From assembly GCA_963971535.1 (NCBI GenBank), contig OZ020591.1, positions 12,989,577-13,053,576 of the forward strand: DNA of 64,000 bases, written 5' to 3'. Source of the DNA: Notolepis coatsorum (lineage: Eukaryota; Chordata; Actinopteri; Aulopiformes; Paralepididae). Every line of letters starts with the position of its first letter. Position 1 is the stretch's first letter. A model generated the notes under the pieces. It made no database searches and was not told the origin of the DNA. It saw nothing but the letters and a program-made list of their open reading frames with translations. This document shows positions 41,950 to 54,760 of this stretch, piece by piece. Made by a program: the position numbers and the translations under genes.

Positions 41950-43790
41950 TTAAGCATTACATCACGCAACAGAGTGTGTTATAGAAATTAGATCACGTCT
42001 ATGTGTTATGGTTTGTAACCGACCCCAATCGCACAACACAAGACAGGTATGAGAGTAAGCCAAGAACTGGGCATTTATTGAATACAACCGAAAAGCGGCA
42101 CTGTCCCTTTAAGGGAGAACACAAAAATACTGGAACAAGGAAAAAAGGGGCAATGTGCCTTTAAGAGGCGAGCGGGCTAAGGGGAAGGCTAAGGGAGAAC
42201 ACTAAATACTGGAAACAAGAATTAGGGAAAATTGGCACTGTGCCTTTAAGAGGCGAGCAGGCAAAGGGGCTAAGGCTAACGGAACAGGGCCAGGGCAAAG
42301 GACAGGGCAGGAACAGGGGCACTGGAGAGGGAAAACAGGGACAGAGGCCCGGGGAGGCGGGCTGGAGACAGGGACAGAGAAAACAGGTTAAGGCCTTGGA
42401 CAGGGCGAGGGACAGGGGCGAGGGCCGGAGCTGCTTACAGGGATGGAGTAGGAGCGCGCAGGCTAGACGTCTGGAGTGGGGCGCGTCGGCTTGGAGAACG
42501 CGCCGGTTCGGAGAGCGCGCCGGCTCGGAGAGACACATCCTCCCGTAGAGAATTAGAGAGCGATGCGCGTCTGGAGTGGAGCGCGTCTGCTGAAGGAGCG
42601 CGTCTGCTGTAGGAGCGCATCAGCGCGGAGTCTGGAGTGGTGCGCGTCTGCTGTAGGAGCGCATCAGCGCGGAGTCTGGAGTGGTGCGCGTCTGCTGTAG
42701 GAGCGCATCAGCGCGGAGTCTGGAGTGGTGCGCGTCTGCTGTAGGAGCGCATCAGCGCGGAGTCTGGAGTGGTGCGCGTCTGCTTGGAGAACACGCCGGT
42801 TCGGAGAGCGCGCCGGCTCGGAGAGACACATCCTCCCGTATAGAATTAGAGAGCGATGCACGTCTGGAGTGGAGCGCGTCTGCTGAAGGAGCGCATCTGC
42901 TGTAGGAGCGCATCAGCGCGGAGTCTGGAGTGGTGCGCGTCTGCTGTAGGAGCGCATCAGCGCGGAGTCTGGAGTGGTGCGCGTCTGCTGTAGGAGCGCA
43001 TCAGCGCGGAGTCTGGAGTGGTGCGCGTCTGCTGTAGGAGCGCGTCTGCTGTAGGAGCGCGTCTGCGCGGGGTCTGGAGTGGAGCGCGTCTGCTGTAGGA
43101 GCGTGTCTGGCGCGGGGTCTGGAGTGGAACACTGGAATACCTCCCGTAGAGAATTAGAGAGCGCAGTACTGTGTCCCACTCCAGGCAAACGGCGACAGGT
43201 GGCGAAGGCTTGCACCTCGTCTCACGCCGGAGATGAAACAGCATACAGAATATAGAAACAGATACAGATAGGGAATCTCCCGTAGGAGCTTACAGATAGA
43301 GAACGACCCGACGAGGACTGGGGGGGAGATCGAGGTATTTAAAGCCCACTGGGGCGCTAATTAGAACACACATCAGGTGCGTGATGGTAATTGATACTTG
43401 ACTAGAAGTGTGTGTTCGGCAAGGACCAATCAAACACATAATGAAAAGTAGTCCAAGGGTGTGGGCTGCTGAAGAGCAGACGAGAGTAAACGAACGCGAG
43501 GGTGGGGGCTGGAGAGGTGAGGAGACAGGGAATTAAAGGTCCAGGGAACAGGAATTAAAGGTCCAGGGAAGAGGCGAACCTCACAGTAACGACAACGCGA
43601 GGGTGGGGGCTGGTGAGGTGAGGAGACAGGGAATAAAAGGTCCATGGAACAGGAATTAAAGGTCCAGGGAAGAGGGGAACCTCACACTATGGGTGGTTGT
43701 TAGGTCTGAGGCGCAGCCGAGGGTCGTTAGACCCCCATAGGCGTGATCTAATTTCTATAACACACTATGTTGCGTGATGTAGTGCTTTTA
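41950..43790. repeat. Inverted repeat arms around the solo LTR (foldback element)
   Basis: gcattacatcacgcaacaga, gttatagaaattagatcacg (41954-41998) and its inverted match gcgtgatctaatttctataa, cacactatgttgcgtgatgt (43741-43785) surround the LTR. The LTR therefore appears inserted into an older foldback element. A third copy of one arm lies at 39370-39395 and 39725-39745, split by the L2 tail. Confidence 0.65.
42004..43686 (-). mobile_element. Solo LTR of the second Gypsy-type family, 1683 bp
   Basis: It starts tgttatggtttgtaaccgac and ends gggaacctcaca, flanked by ctatg (41999-42003 and 43687-43691), a perfect 5-bp target duplication. It contains the 44-bp minisatellite (42600-43110) and a duplicated segment of about 110 bp near its end (ggtccagggaagaggcgaac at about 43555 and again at 43655). 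No internal coding lies between the target duplications. Confidence 0.8.
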
Positions 43791-43791
43791 T

Positions 43792-44440
43792 ACAATGGCC
43801 GAATTCATCCAACCTTATTGCTATACAATAAACACACAGTAATTGAAGCATAATGGAGATTTATTCACAAAACCATCTGCAGAAAAAGTTGGTCCAAAAA
43901 AATTAAAATAAATAAGTTGCCTCCGTGTCTAGAAGCAGCTGGAAGCAGCTGGGAGCAACTAACATATTCCAGTTAACAGTATATATTTTTAATTATTCGT
44001 TACGAATATATCCATACTTCCATTGTGTCCAGGACATCCAGTGAAATCGCTTCGTGCGACAGTGTCCTTTGCAGAGGCAGGTTGCTACAAAGCATGGCAT
44101 CTAACAGTGAAGTTAGCGGTTGTTATTGGAATGATTGATTGATTGATTGAAAATTGTATTACCAGATTGCAGAATGGGTACAATACAGTACAGCTCAATA
44201 CACACAATTGTTAAGGGGATGCAGACCAGAGAAAGACTTTTGTCTTGTTTACATCAGGGTCCCCCATTTTCAATGCATCATAACATATGACATCGTGGGA
44301 AGTCGAAGGAAGAGGCGATACAATAACGAGCGTGACAGGTCCTTCAGTTACTTCCTACTTCATTCATTCACAAAATCACCGCTGTACACACACCTACCAC
44401 TCTCCTATATCTGCTCCCCTGTGACCCTTCAATTCTGGAG
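43792..44440. other. No gene seen; contains a repeat shared with 62.0-62.2 kb
   Basis: A TGAT array lies at 44131-44150. 44170-44275 matches 62067-62165 in inverted orientation (gggatgcagaccagagaaag and related). No coding support. Confidence 0.55.
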
Positions 44441-44449
44441 TGAGATACT

Positions 44450-44640
44450 CCCTCAATGTGACACCACACAGGCCCCCCTGCCGTCGGGGCTGAGCCAGCT
44501 CCACCGGCCCGTCCGGAGCCACGTGTGCAGGCTTCAAACGGTCCACCGATATCCGCTCCTGAAGCCCCCCTCTGTCCACCATAAAGCTCTTGGGTCCCGC
44601 TTCCAGGACCCGGAAGGGCCCATCGTACTAGCTTCATTGA
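44450..44640 (-). pseudogene. Gypsy integrase C-terminal fragment
   Basis: The minus frame includes KSFMVDRGGLQERISVDRLK and PAHVAPDGPVELAQPRRQGG, the end of a Gypsy-type pol protein after the integrase core. It is short and isolated from the rest of pol. A related end lies at 45320-45450. Confidence 0.6.
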
Positions 44641-44644
44641 AGCA

Positions 44645-45051
44645 TGGGCAGTAGATAGGATCTTTGAGCCAAAACACAAATTACATTTAACTAAAACGTT
44701 CTTTTCTTTGTGCTCGACAAAAGAGAAATAGTGATAATATCCATGTGTAAAAACGCAAGTAGTGGGCGCCGCCATGACAGTCAAGTCTTTAGTAAACAAA
44801 ACACGGCCACAGCGTGTCCCCGCAGGTGAGGTGACACAGACAGGAGAGGAGGACTGCGCTGGTCACTACCACTCGCTACCAATCCACATAAAAAGAACGC
44901 AGTGTGGAAGTCAATAAATGAGACGAGCGGAGTATCGAGTCTCTGAACTTTACTTCCAAACAAATCCAACAGAGCCAAGGCACAGCCACACCCTTAAGTC
45001 AACTCCTCCTTACCACCCAATCAGTGTCCATTCTGAGGTGTCCACCACACA
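44645..45051 (-). mobile_element. Probable Gypsy 3' LTR
   Basis: On the minus strand a G-run (45053-45070) that would serve as polypurine tract is followed by tgtgtggtggacacctcaga. Upstream lies a pol C terminus (45075-45450). The far end of the LTR is not fixed. 44771-45050 is non-coding. Confidence 0.45.
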
Positions 45052-45074
45052 GCCCCCCCCCCCCCCCCCAAACA

Positions 45075-46025
<951 letters not shown>

Positions 46026-46379
46026 CGTTAGAGTACTAGTTACCGCCGAAAGTAACGGTGTTACTGTAAGATGTGGGAACTATCTTATAAATTGCCTTTT
46101 TCAGTGTTTAGCATGGTTTCCTGGCTATGTGGACTTATATTAATAGGATCTATGTCTCTAATTCTCATATTGGCGCATTCTTCCAATTCTCCTCACAATA
46201 TTCACCCTCACTGAACTGAGTCATCTGAAAATGTGCATATCTGTGATGTCAGAGATTTCTCAGCTGCATAATAATGTGGCAGTTGGTGTGGCAGTTGGCA
46301 CCAGGCCAACTCAAAACGGCTTAAGATCTTGAGGTAGAAAAATTCTGTTTTTGAGTACTTGATTAGAAATACAAAACAA
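46026..46379. other. No gene seen
   Basis: AT-rich spacer between the hAT end and a SINE; nothing recognisable. Confidence 0.5.
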
Positions 46380-46865
46380 TAGCGGTTAGGTGGCCGAGCG
46401 GAGATTGCGTTCGTCACCAACCCCGGAGCTGTGAGCTGGATTCGCCTGTTCGAATCCAGCTCACAGCTCCGGGGTTGTCACCAGTTTGGCTGGCCGTCTG
46501 CACTAATACAATTGGCTGTATTAGAGGGTGGGAGAAGCTGGCGGGTGGGTCCGGGTCGTTGTAAACAGCGACTCCTACAGTTCGGTCGGGGCGCCTGCTA
46601 AGCGCGGATAGGACTTGAGGGGGATAGTGTGGTCCTCCCACACGCTACGCCCTCTCGATGAGAATCCGCGCTGCCAGGTGAAAAGAAGCAGTGATTGGCT
46701 GGATGTGTGTCGGAGGAAGCACGTGGTAGCCTCCACTCTCCCAGATGATCTGACTGTGGGGGGTAAGTGCGCAGCGACCAGGAAGGGACTGGGAATTGGC
46801 ATACGACTAACATTGGGATGGGAGAAAATCGGAGGAAAATGGAGGGGGAAAAATACAAAAAAAAG
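46380..46865 (+). mobile_element. tRNA-derived SINE, copy 2, with internal palindrome
   Basis: Head ggtggccgagcggagattgc, body signature aacagcgactcctacagttc and tcggggcgcctgc, 3' part ggaattggcatacgactaac. Within the head, 46418-46444 and 46451-46477 form a perfect 27-bp inverted repeat around cctgtt. Confidence 0.75.
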
Positions 46866-46961
46866 AAACATACAGAGGTGTTCCATAGACTCATAGGAAT
46901 TGTGTAAAAGTGCCCAAATAGTGAAAGAAATAGTAAAATAGTTCCCCTTTAACCCCCCCTT

Positions 46962-48826
46962 TGACCTTTGCAATAGAAGAGAGTGATGAACTGTGTCAAA
47001 TGCTTTTGACAGATCTACAAAACAGGCAGCACAGTGTTTACTTCAGTCAAGGTCAGATACTATACCATTTACAACTAGAGTAGTGGCTGTTGCTCTAAAC
47101 TCACATTGTTGTGGGTTTAATATAGAGTGATCTGAGAGAAACGGATATTTCCCAGACAGGATAGCTTGGATATTGGTCGATAGCTATTCAGATTACTTCT
47201 ATCTCCACCTTTATGTAATGGAACAACATGAGCTATTTTCCAGATACTAGGAACTATACATGATGGCAATGAAAAAATAAATATATGTTAGTTCTGTAAT
47301 TACTGGAGCAGCTAACCTGAGGAGAAAAAAAGAGTCTAGCTTAACCTCTCCAGTTGATTTCCTGGTATCAATGGTCTGTAATACTTCAAAAACAACACAA
47401 GGAGAGAAGGGCTGCAAGGTAAACTGAGGCATGCCTCATAGCGTGCACCAGCTCATGATCACCAAGAGGGGGCTCCATTATTATCAAACAAATGACCGGC
47501 TTCAGAAAATGTGCCTATGAAAGGCCAGACAAATCTCTTTCTGCTCAGATATTAGACTATTACATTGAATTCACCACTTCAAAAAATTCTGCCCGTATAA
47601 AGGGATCTAAATATGACTTGACTTACTTATGAGAGTAATATGAGCTGGTGATGAAATTCAAATAGTAGTTTGATTTGGCATTCACTACCTCAGATGCACA
47701 TTTATTTCTAAATTGCCTAAATAACAGATGGGAAGGGTCTCCGAGTGTCTGTGTTAATTTCTCTAAATAAATCACATAGCTCAGGTGAGAACCACAGGGT
47801 TAATCTATCTGTTATCCTCATTTATTTAAAAGGAGCATGTTTATTGATGACAGAGAGAGAGAACAACATCAGGGGTGTCTTTTGGAAATAGTGTGAGATT
47901 TTGTTTTCTGGAGTTTTTGATACATGCTGTGGGGCAGTGATCTCTGATTCCCAACTCAAATACTCTGTAAGCTGAATTATTATTACATCTATTTTAGAAA
48001 ATCAAATCAATTGAGGTGGATTTAGCCATGTTTTTCAGGTTTGGCCTGGTGGGTTCAGTAACCAGCTGGGGAAGATATAAATTACCACTAACCTCCTTAA
48101 AGTAGTTGGAGGCATTACTTAACCAATTAACATTAAAATCACCAAAGACAATCATCTCAACGTCTGAATAATGGGAGATTAACTCTGCTAGTTTATCAAT
48201 GGAGCTGATGTCACGTGATTCAGTTAACACTAAAATATCAGAATCAATCTGAGAGACCAGCATTTTCAGATGATCCATATTTTGTTCTTTTACCAGACTC
48301 CTTACATTTACATTAATTAGTCCCAGGCCTTTCCTATGTTTTTAAATTTTTTTGATCTACTTTTTCTCCCATTTTCAATTTGTTTCCCATCCCAATTTCG
48401 TATTGTCCAATTCTACCCTCCCCTGTCTCGAACGCTGTTAGGCCATGCCTCCCACAAGCCGGCTGCAATGTGGACCAAGCCTTGCATCACGTGTCCCCTC
48501 CGGTACTCGAGGAAGCAGCCGTCGCATCTTTTCACCTGCACAGCGCGATCTCTCAGCGGCGAGGGTCTGCGTGGGAGGGACACGCCGCCCCTGTTGCTTC
48601 CTGATTCTGCTGCGCAGGCGCACCAACCGACCTGTAGGAGTCGCTGTCCACAACGTCCGATCCCCACCCACCAGCTTCCCACCCCCTAATACTGCCAATT
48701 GCGTTAGTATGAACGACCAGCCAAGCTGGTAGCAATGCCGGGAGCTGGGCTCGAACCCAGCATCTCCTGCATTAGTGGCCAGCGCCTTGCCCACTGCGCC
48801 ACTTAGCCTTTCCTATGTTTAAATGA
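46962..48826 (-). pseudogene. Decayed LINE: endonuclease and reverse transcriptase parts
   Basis: Minus strand. The endonuclease part at 47994-48278 includes MIVFGDFNVNWL and TSIDLIF. The linker is 47440-47990 (degenerate). The reverse transcriptase start at 46962-47430 includes ACFVDLSKAFDTV-type motif A and, in other frames, HVVPLHKGGDRSN and SYRPIS blocks. It is broken by many stops and by a SINE at 48342-48805. The part 46962-47297 has a second copy at 54410-54760. Confidence 0.6.
48342..48805 (-). mobile_element. tRNA-derived SINE, copy 3, with 15-bp target duplication
   Basis: The minus strand shows an A box (tggcgcagtgggcaaggcgc), a B box (ggttcgagcccag), the body signature gacagcgactcctacaggtc and an A-rich 3' end. 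It is flanked by gcctttcctatgttt at 48327-48341 and 48806-48820. The best-preserved SINE of the window. Confidence 0.9.
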
Positions 48827-50051
48827 GTGGACTAATGAGGCTGATTCAGGTGATGACACAGTGGCATGAAGGAGGGGGAGGGGTCCGCGAGTAAGGTGTG
48901 GGATGTAAACAGTCAATCACGTGACTGGACAGCGTGCTGTAAGTTAGCCACTAGCATACGGTTGCTGTTGCATTTATCTGATCATCTTCAATAATAAAAG
49001 GTAGAATTCATCTTTCAGAGGTTTATTCAAAAGTGAACAACAAACAGGAAAATAATACGTTGCAATGGGAAAATTATACATTGCAACAGGCAGAATATAC
49101 AGTAGCGTGGAGACGCCAAGACATTCTGACCAGAACAGAGAAAACAAGCGTCTTATCGTCACTAAGCCAATGAAATGGCTTTTCAGAAAATAGTATCAGA
49201 CCAAACAAGGACAGGCTTTTTATTTTTTTTATTTTTTAATAGCAGACTTAAAAGAGGGTCTAGAATTTCAACAGTTCTTCATTTTAGAAGACAGACTCTC
49301 ATCTCCTGCCACAACAGGTGGCTGTTGTGAGTCCATATGAATTTGATGACATTCCCTGTGAGCACAAATAGAATTGCCTTGTGTTAGCAAAAATAGCCAA
49401 AGTCTCACACTACCCAGTCTGTTTTTAATGGACTCTGTCGGTTCTAAAAAGCGAGGAACATTCCAAAAACAGATTCAACTCGTCAATGAAAGCCATGTTC
49501 TGAGCACTGGAGCCAGGTGAGAAGACTGAGGATTCTACTCAACAGGCCAGTGTGGGAATGGGACCAGAGATAAAAACAGACTTTCCACGTTAACTTAAAA
49601 AAGTTAAGAAGAAGAAGAATCTTTGGTCAGCTCAGACTGCTGGCGAGCTAGCATAGACTGTAAACATAACAAGCATAGACTGTAAAAGATGAGATACTCA
49701 TGTACATGTCTTACTTTATAGCCTTATGTAATAGAAATGTGTCAAACCTTTGGCCAATATCTCATCAAGTGGAATCAGATCCATTCTGGAGGAAAGCTGG
49801 GAACCTTTTCCTTCTAAAAGAGGAAGCTTTATGACAACTTTGTAATAGATCATCATCTGACCAACTGTAGTCGATACAGATCAATCAAATGTAGCTAGTA
49901 TCACCCTGATAGCGATATTGGGTATATGATCTGTGCATCCCTATATAGGACTATTCATTCAACATGTTACTTTCCTGGCAAGAGTGTAGTGTTTGTTACT
50001 TTCAAAAGTAATGGTTACAACTAATTACATTTAAATTCTTCTTCTTTCTAG

Positions 50052-50720
50052 ACTCCCTTGCCTTACAACTGTTTATGTGTGAAGAGGAGGTTCCCCCTGA
50101 GCAGCAGGAGAGGAGCCCCAGTCTGGACCAGGAGGAGCCAGAGCCCCTACAGATGAAAGAGGAACAGGAGGAACTCTGGATCAGTCAGGAGGGAGAGCAG
50201 CTCCAAGGTCTGCAGGAGGCTGATATCATGAAGGTCACATTCTATCCTGTCTCTGTGAAGAGTGAACATGATGAAGAGAAACCTCAGTCCTTGTGGTTTA
50301 ACCAAACCCAGGACCCAGATCCCCTACAGATTAAAGAGGAACAGGAGGAACTATGTCAAGATCTAGAGGAGTCTGATAGGTGCAAGATGACCCTACACCC
50401 TGTGAAATATGAAAACTATAGTGAGAATACTCTGTCCTCACAACTCAGCCAAACCCAGGACCCAGAGCTCCTACAGATTAAAGTTGAACTACATCAAGGG
50501 CTGGAAGAAGCGGATCGCTCCAAGATCACAGTAGACTCAGTGAAATGTGAAGATGGTGAAAAGAATGATCAGCCTCTTCAAACCCAAAGGGAGAGAAACG
50601 GAGAAGCATACTCTTTACCCAGCACTTCAACTGAACAGATGAAAACAGAACCTGATGCTGAGGACTGTGGAGTATCAGAACCAGCCAGTAACTGCATGAA
50701 ACCGTCACAGCTGGACCAGG
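50052..50720 (+). CDS. N-terminal KEE-rich exon of a fish C2H2 zinc-finger gene, copy without fingers
   Basis: Acceptor ttcttctttctag at 50051, donor gtaaga at 50721, 669 nt, symmetric phase 1-1. It encodes [20 protein letters not shown], repeated [10 protein letters not shown] blocks and PASNCMKPSQLDQG. The style is that of transcription-factor N-terminal regions before fish zinc-finger arrays. The copy at 56601 continues directly into fingers; this one diverges at about 50698 and reaches a donor-like site instead. If not spliced, the frame stops at 50830. Either a pseudogene or an alternative first part spliced to the array at 56601 (phase fits). Confidence 0.55.
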
Positions 50721-50830
50721 GTAAGAGCTGTTTAGACTGCATGGAAACAAGTATGGAAATGTTGACTTTAAGCTGTAAACATTATGACTTTATAAGTGTT
50801 GACTTTAACCTATTAAGCCAGACTCTCTAA

Positions 50831-51267
<437 letters not shown>

Positions 51268-51339
51268 GTCTGAATATACCTGCATATAATGCTTCCATAT
51301 ACAAGAGCACCCTTAACAATTCAGCACAATTAACAGGGT

Positions 51340-52660
51340 TGCAGATATTTCATTTCAACCTTTATTAAAAAATCGTAAGCTTTTGAGGTTTCCCTCATTT
51401 ACAGAAATGACGATTGTACAAATGTAAGCGGTATATAGTGGAAAGCAATATTCACAGAAAATGAAACACAAAAGAGTAATACAAATAATAATAAAAATAA
51501 TGTTCTAAAATCATTTAAAAAAATCTGCTAAAACAGTTACAGGTAACACAATGGTCTGAAATCATGTTTAAACACGCTAAGAGAAGGGAGAACCACCAAA
51601 TTCAGAGAGAGATGGAGGACATTCCAAGAGTTAAGAGGCATCAAAGGAAAAAGCTGATTTCCCTAGATCAGAACAAACTTGAGGGACCCTAAGAACCATC
51701 CAATCATTAGCTTGAATAGGTTCCAATATTCCATTCTAGCCATGAAGATATATAAACAGGTTGTTTACCAATAAGGGCTTTCAAAATAAATAAATACCAG
51801 TGTTTTGTGTGCCTTTCTGCAAGAGAAGGCCAACCCACCCTATCATACAGGACACAATGGTGAGTATCATATCTGTCACCATTAATAAACCTAAGACCTG
51901 AGTGATATGCAGAATCCAGAGGTTTAAGAGCTGATGCCGCAGAATGCCTATAAATGACATCACCATATTCCAAAACTGATAAGAACAACAATTATTTTAT
52001 CAAGATGATCCACATGGAACTTAAATGTACATTTCTCGTCGAGCCACAGGCCAAGATATTTATACTCTGTGACTCTCTCTATACAAGAGCCACTGACTGT
52101 AGATACCTGCACATTATCAAAGTCAATATTTCTGGCTCTTGAAAACAACATAAATATTGTGTTACTAGCATTAAGAACTAATTCAAGATTAACAAGGGCC
52201 TCCTGAAGAGCATCAAAAGAAAGCTGCAATTTATCAATGGCCAACTGAACAGGATCAGCAATACAGTACACAATGTATCATCAGAATACAAATGGAAATT
52301 ACATCCGTACAAAGAAGAAACAATATGATTGATGTAGATCGTAAAAAGGATAGGACCCAAAACGGAACCTTGCGGCATACCTTTATATGGACAAAAATTC
52401 AGATTGGGCTTGACCCAACTTCACACACTTACGCCTAGAAGATAGATAATCCCGAAACCAGACACGGGCATTACCATCCAAGCCAATGTTAGATTTTAGA
52501 AGCAGGTAGTGATCAACTGTATCAAAGGCTTTTGACAAATCTACAAAGAGGGCAGCACAGTGTTTCTTCTCATCTAATGCTGAGATCATATCATTTGTAA
52601 CCAGAGTGATGGCTGATGTAGTACTGTGTTTGGCTCTAAAACCAGATATAAAAACATTAC
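51340..52660 (-). pseudogene. LINE reverse transcriptase relic with 3' UTR
   Basis: Minus strand. 52383-52589 encodes ALFVDLSKAFDTVDHYLLL (motif A). 52178-52378 begins [18 protein letters not shown] (motif B) and continues to a changed YSDD-type site (HLYSDDTL). 51707-52271 carries YKYLGLWLDEKCTF and the C-terminal DRVGWPSLAERHTKHWYLF. Frames change several times. 51340-51700 is 3' UTR. It is of the same general type as the relics at 46.9 and 63.2 kb. Confidence 0.65.
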
Positions 52661-52815
52661 ATTTACAATAAAATAAAGAACAAATTACAGAATAAAAAAA
52701 TATTCATCAATATTCATCACAAGTCATCGACTTCAGGGTCCATACAGGGGCAATATAAATCAGTCAAAACATCTGCAGCCAGATGTCCCTGCCTCAAAGT
52801 CATTAAGAATAACTT

Positions 52816-53265
52816 TAAGACGGCTGGGTGGCGCAGCAGACAAGGCGCTTGTCACAAACGCAAGAGACACTTGTATCGAATCCAGCTGTCAGCGTTGCTT
52901 CCGGCTTGGCCGGCCGTCATACTGGCTCGATTGGCAGAGTCAGCGGGAGGGAAGCCGGAGGGTGGGTCTGGGTCGTTGTGGACAGCGACTCCTACAGTTC
53001 GGTCGGGGCGCCTGCACAGCGAGGGAAGGATCTAAGAGAGGTAGTGTGACCTTCCACACGTTACACTCTCTCAGTGAGAGTCCACGCTGCCAGGTGAAAA
53101 TAAGTGGTGGGCTGGGTACACATGTGTCGGAGGAAGCATGTGATAGTCTCCGCCCTCCCAGACCGACGGTAGGGGGTAGAGTGCGCAACGACCAGGAAGG
53201 GGATTGGGAATTGGCATAACAACTAACATTGGGAGGGGAGAAAAAACGGAAAAAGGAGAAAAAAA
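52816..53265 (+). mobile_element. tRNA-derived SINE, copy 4
   Basis: Head gggtggcgcagcagacaagg, body gacagcgactcctacagttc and gcgcctgcacagcg, 3' part aattggcataacaactaaca, then an A-rich tail and an AT microsatellite (53271-53297). Confidence 0.75.
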
Positions 53266-53297
<32 letters not shown>

Positions 53298-53301
<4 letters not shown>

Positions 53302-53760
53302 AGAAAATTACTTTAAATGCATCCAATGAGACCACCTACCAACGATTTGGATAATTAGTAGAAGGAGCAACATACTTAAACCCCCGTTTTCCCAATCCAG
53401 TGTGGGCTTTAGGGAAAGATAGTAGGAATAAGTCCTGGGAGCGAAGACAATAACTTCCCATACCTTTTTAAAGAATGTAGATCCATATTATCTGTATGAT
53501 GGATGCAAACCAAGAATAGCCTTATAAATAAAAACATGCCAATGGTTAAGTCTATGGGTGGACAAGGCAGACCATCTGACCCAAACATGCAAAGAGCCAT
53601 GGTGAGTAAGGCGGAGCTACAATAATAGATTCATGCACATTTGTAAAATGCCCATCCCATGTTTGAGCTCACTAACCTGGCGTATTCCCTTTAAGAGGGT
53701 ACAGTACATAATACAAAAATAATATAGAAACAGAAAAGTTAATAATTTAAACAATTTGTC
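53298..53760. other. No clear gene; possible LINE remnant
   Basis: A minus frame at 53409-53600 (PPIDLTIGMFLFIRLFLVCI) resembles a repeated LINE-flank peptide but has no diagnostic motif. Confidence 0.35.
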
Positions 53761-53910
53761 TCCTCGAGACACCCCAGCCATTCCATGTATTTGTTAAATT
53801 CCACCACCAGCACACCTTGATTCAACTAATAAAGGGCTAGTTAAGTTGAATCAGGTGTGCTGGTTGTGGAATTTAACAAATACATTGAACGGCTGGGGTG
53901 CTCCGAGGAG
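53761..53910. mobile_element. Foldback (hairpin) MITE, 150 bp
   Basis: Arms 53761-53827 and 53844-53910 are inverted copies with a few mismatches (tcctcgagacaccccagcca versus tggctggggtgctccgagga type ends), with a 16-bp loop aataaagggctagtta. They contain ccaccagcacaccttgattc. Confidence 0.8.
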
Positions 53911-54349
53911 AGGATTGGGAAGCACTAGGTCTAGTCGATTTTGTGTTTTGAGCACAAAGTTCACCATAGATCTAGCCTCTTTATTTTGCTCTCAAAGTGC
54001 ACCAGATTGATGCATTTAACTTTAAAATGTACACACAAAAAAAGGTCCGGGGGGGCATGCAAAAAAATCGAAGGTCAGCCCTAAAGATTAGCATTTTCAT
54101 ACCTCATTCGTGCATTTTAAAAAGTTTGCATTTTGTACCTCATTGTTTAAATTTTGTACTTTAGGTTGTACTTTAGTTTGTATATTGTATATTTTGTATA
54201 GTGTTTGGATCCTATTCTTTTTACTGTATGAAGCATATTATCAGGGGGCTCATACAGAAGCAAGCATTTTACTGGAATGTACTGTACATGTACTTATGTG
54301 ACAAATAAAACAACACTTGAAACTAAACTAGTAAATGTAAAAGTATGCC
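53911..54349. other. No gene seen
   Basis: AT-rich spacer, with an aataaa-containing stretch near 54303. Confidence 0.5.
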
Positions 54350-54760
54350 TTTTGGATAAATAGCTCTGAAACCATTTGTAAGCAGATGTGTCAAAGCCAA
54401 CATTCATTAACCTTTGCAATAGAAGAGGGTGATGAACTGTGTCAAATGCTTTTGACAGATCTAGAAAACAGGCAGCACAGTGTTTACTTCAGTCAAGGTC
54501 AGATACTATACCATTTACAACTAGAGTAGTGGCTGTTGCTCTAAACTCCCATTGATGTGGGCTTAATATAGAGTGATCTGAGAGAAACGGATCTTTGCAA
54601 ATTGCAAGCCAAGATAGCTTGGATATTGGTCGATAGCTATTCAGATTACTTCTATCTCCACCTTTATGTAATGGAACAACATGAGCTATTTTCCAGATAC
54701 TAGGAACTATACATGATGGCAATGAGAATTTTAATATTATGTTAGTTCTGTAATTACTAT
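54350..54760 (-). pseudogene. LINE reverse transcriptase N-terminal fragment (duplicate of 46962-47297)
   Basis: Minus frame 54489-54722 reads CIVPSIWKIAHVVPLHKGGD, NSYRPISKLSWL. Adjacent bases encode a motif-A-like DLSKAFDT. It is part of segmental duplication copy 2. Confidence 0.65.

Larger units (their letters stand above)
46962..50698. repeat. Segmental duplication, copy 1
   Basis: 46962-47297 matches 54410-54758, and 48909-50698 matches 54771-57235, at roughly 95% by eye. Copy 1 has an extra 1.6 kb (47298-48908, LINE part and SINE). Copy 2 has an extra 646-bp hAT element. 48909-50050 holds no exon: upstream or intron sequence of the zinc-finger unit. Confidence 0.85.

Noticed and set aside
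40371..43110. Possible CRISPR-like array
   Set aside because: Units are contiguous minisatellite repeats without distinct spacers, inside an LTR of a eukaryotic genome.
39746..43244. Arg/Ser-rich frames in the 44-bp minisatellite
   Set aside because: Open frames arise from the repeat unit on both strands; no start context or domain.
44154..44654. 166-residue plus-strand frame
   Set aside because: Crosses a repeat shared with 62 kb and the antisense of a Gypsy integrase end.
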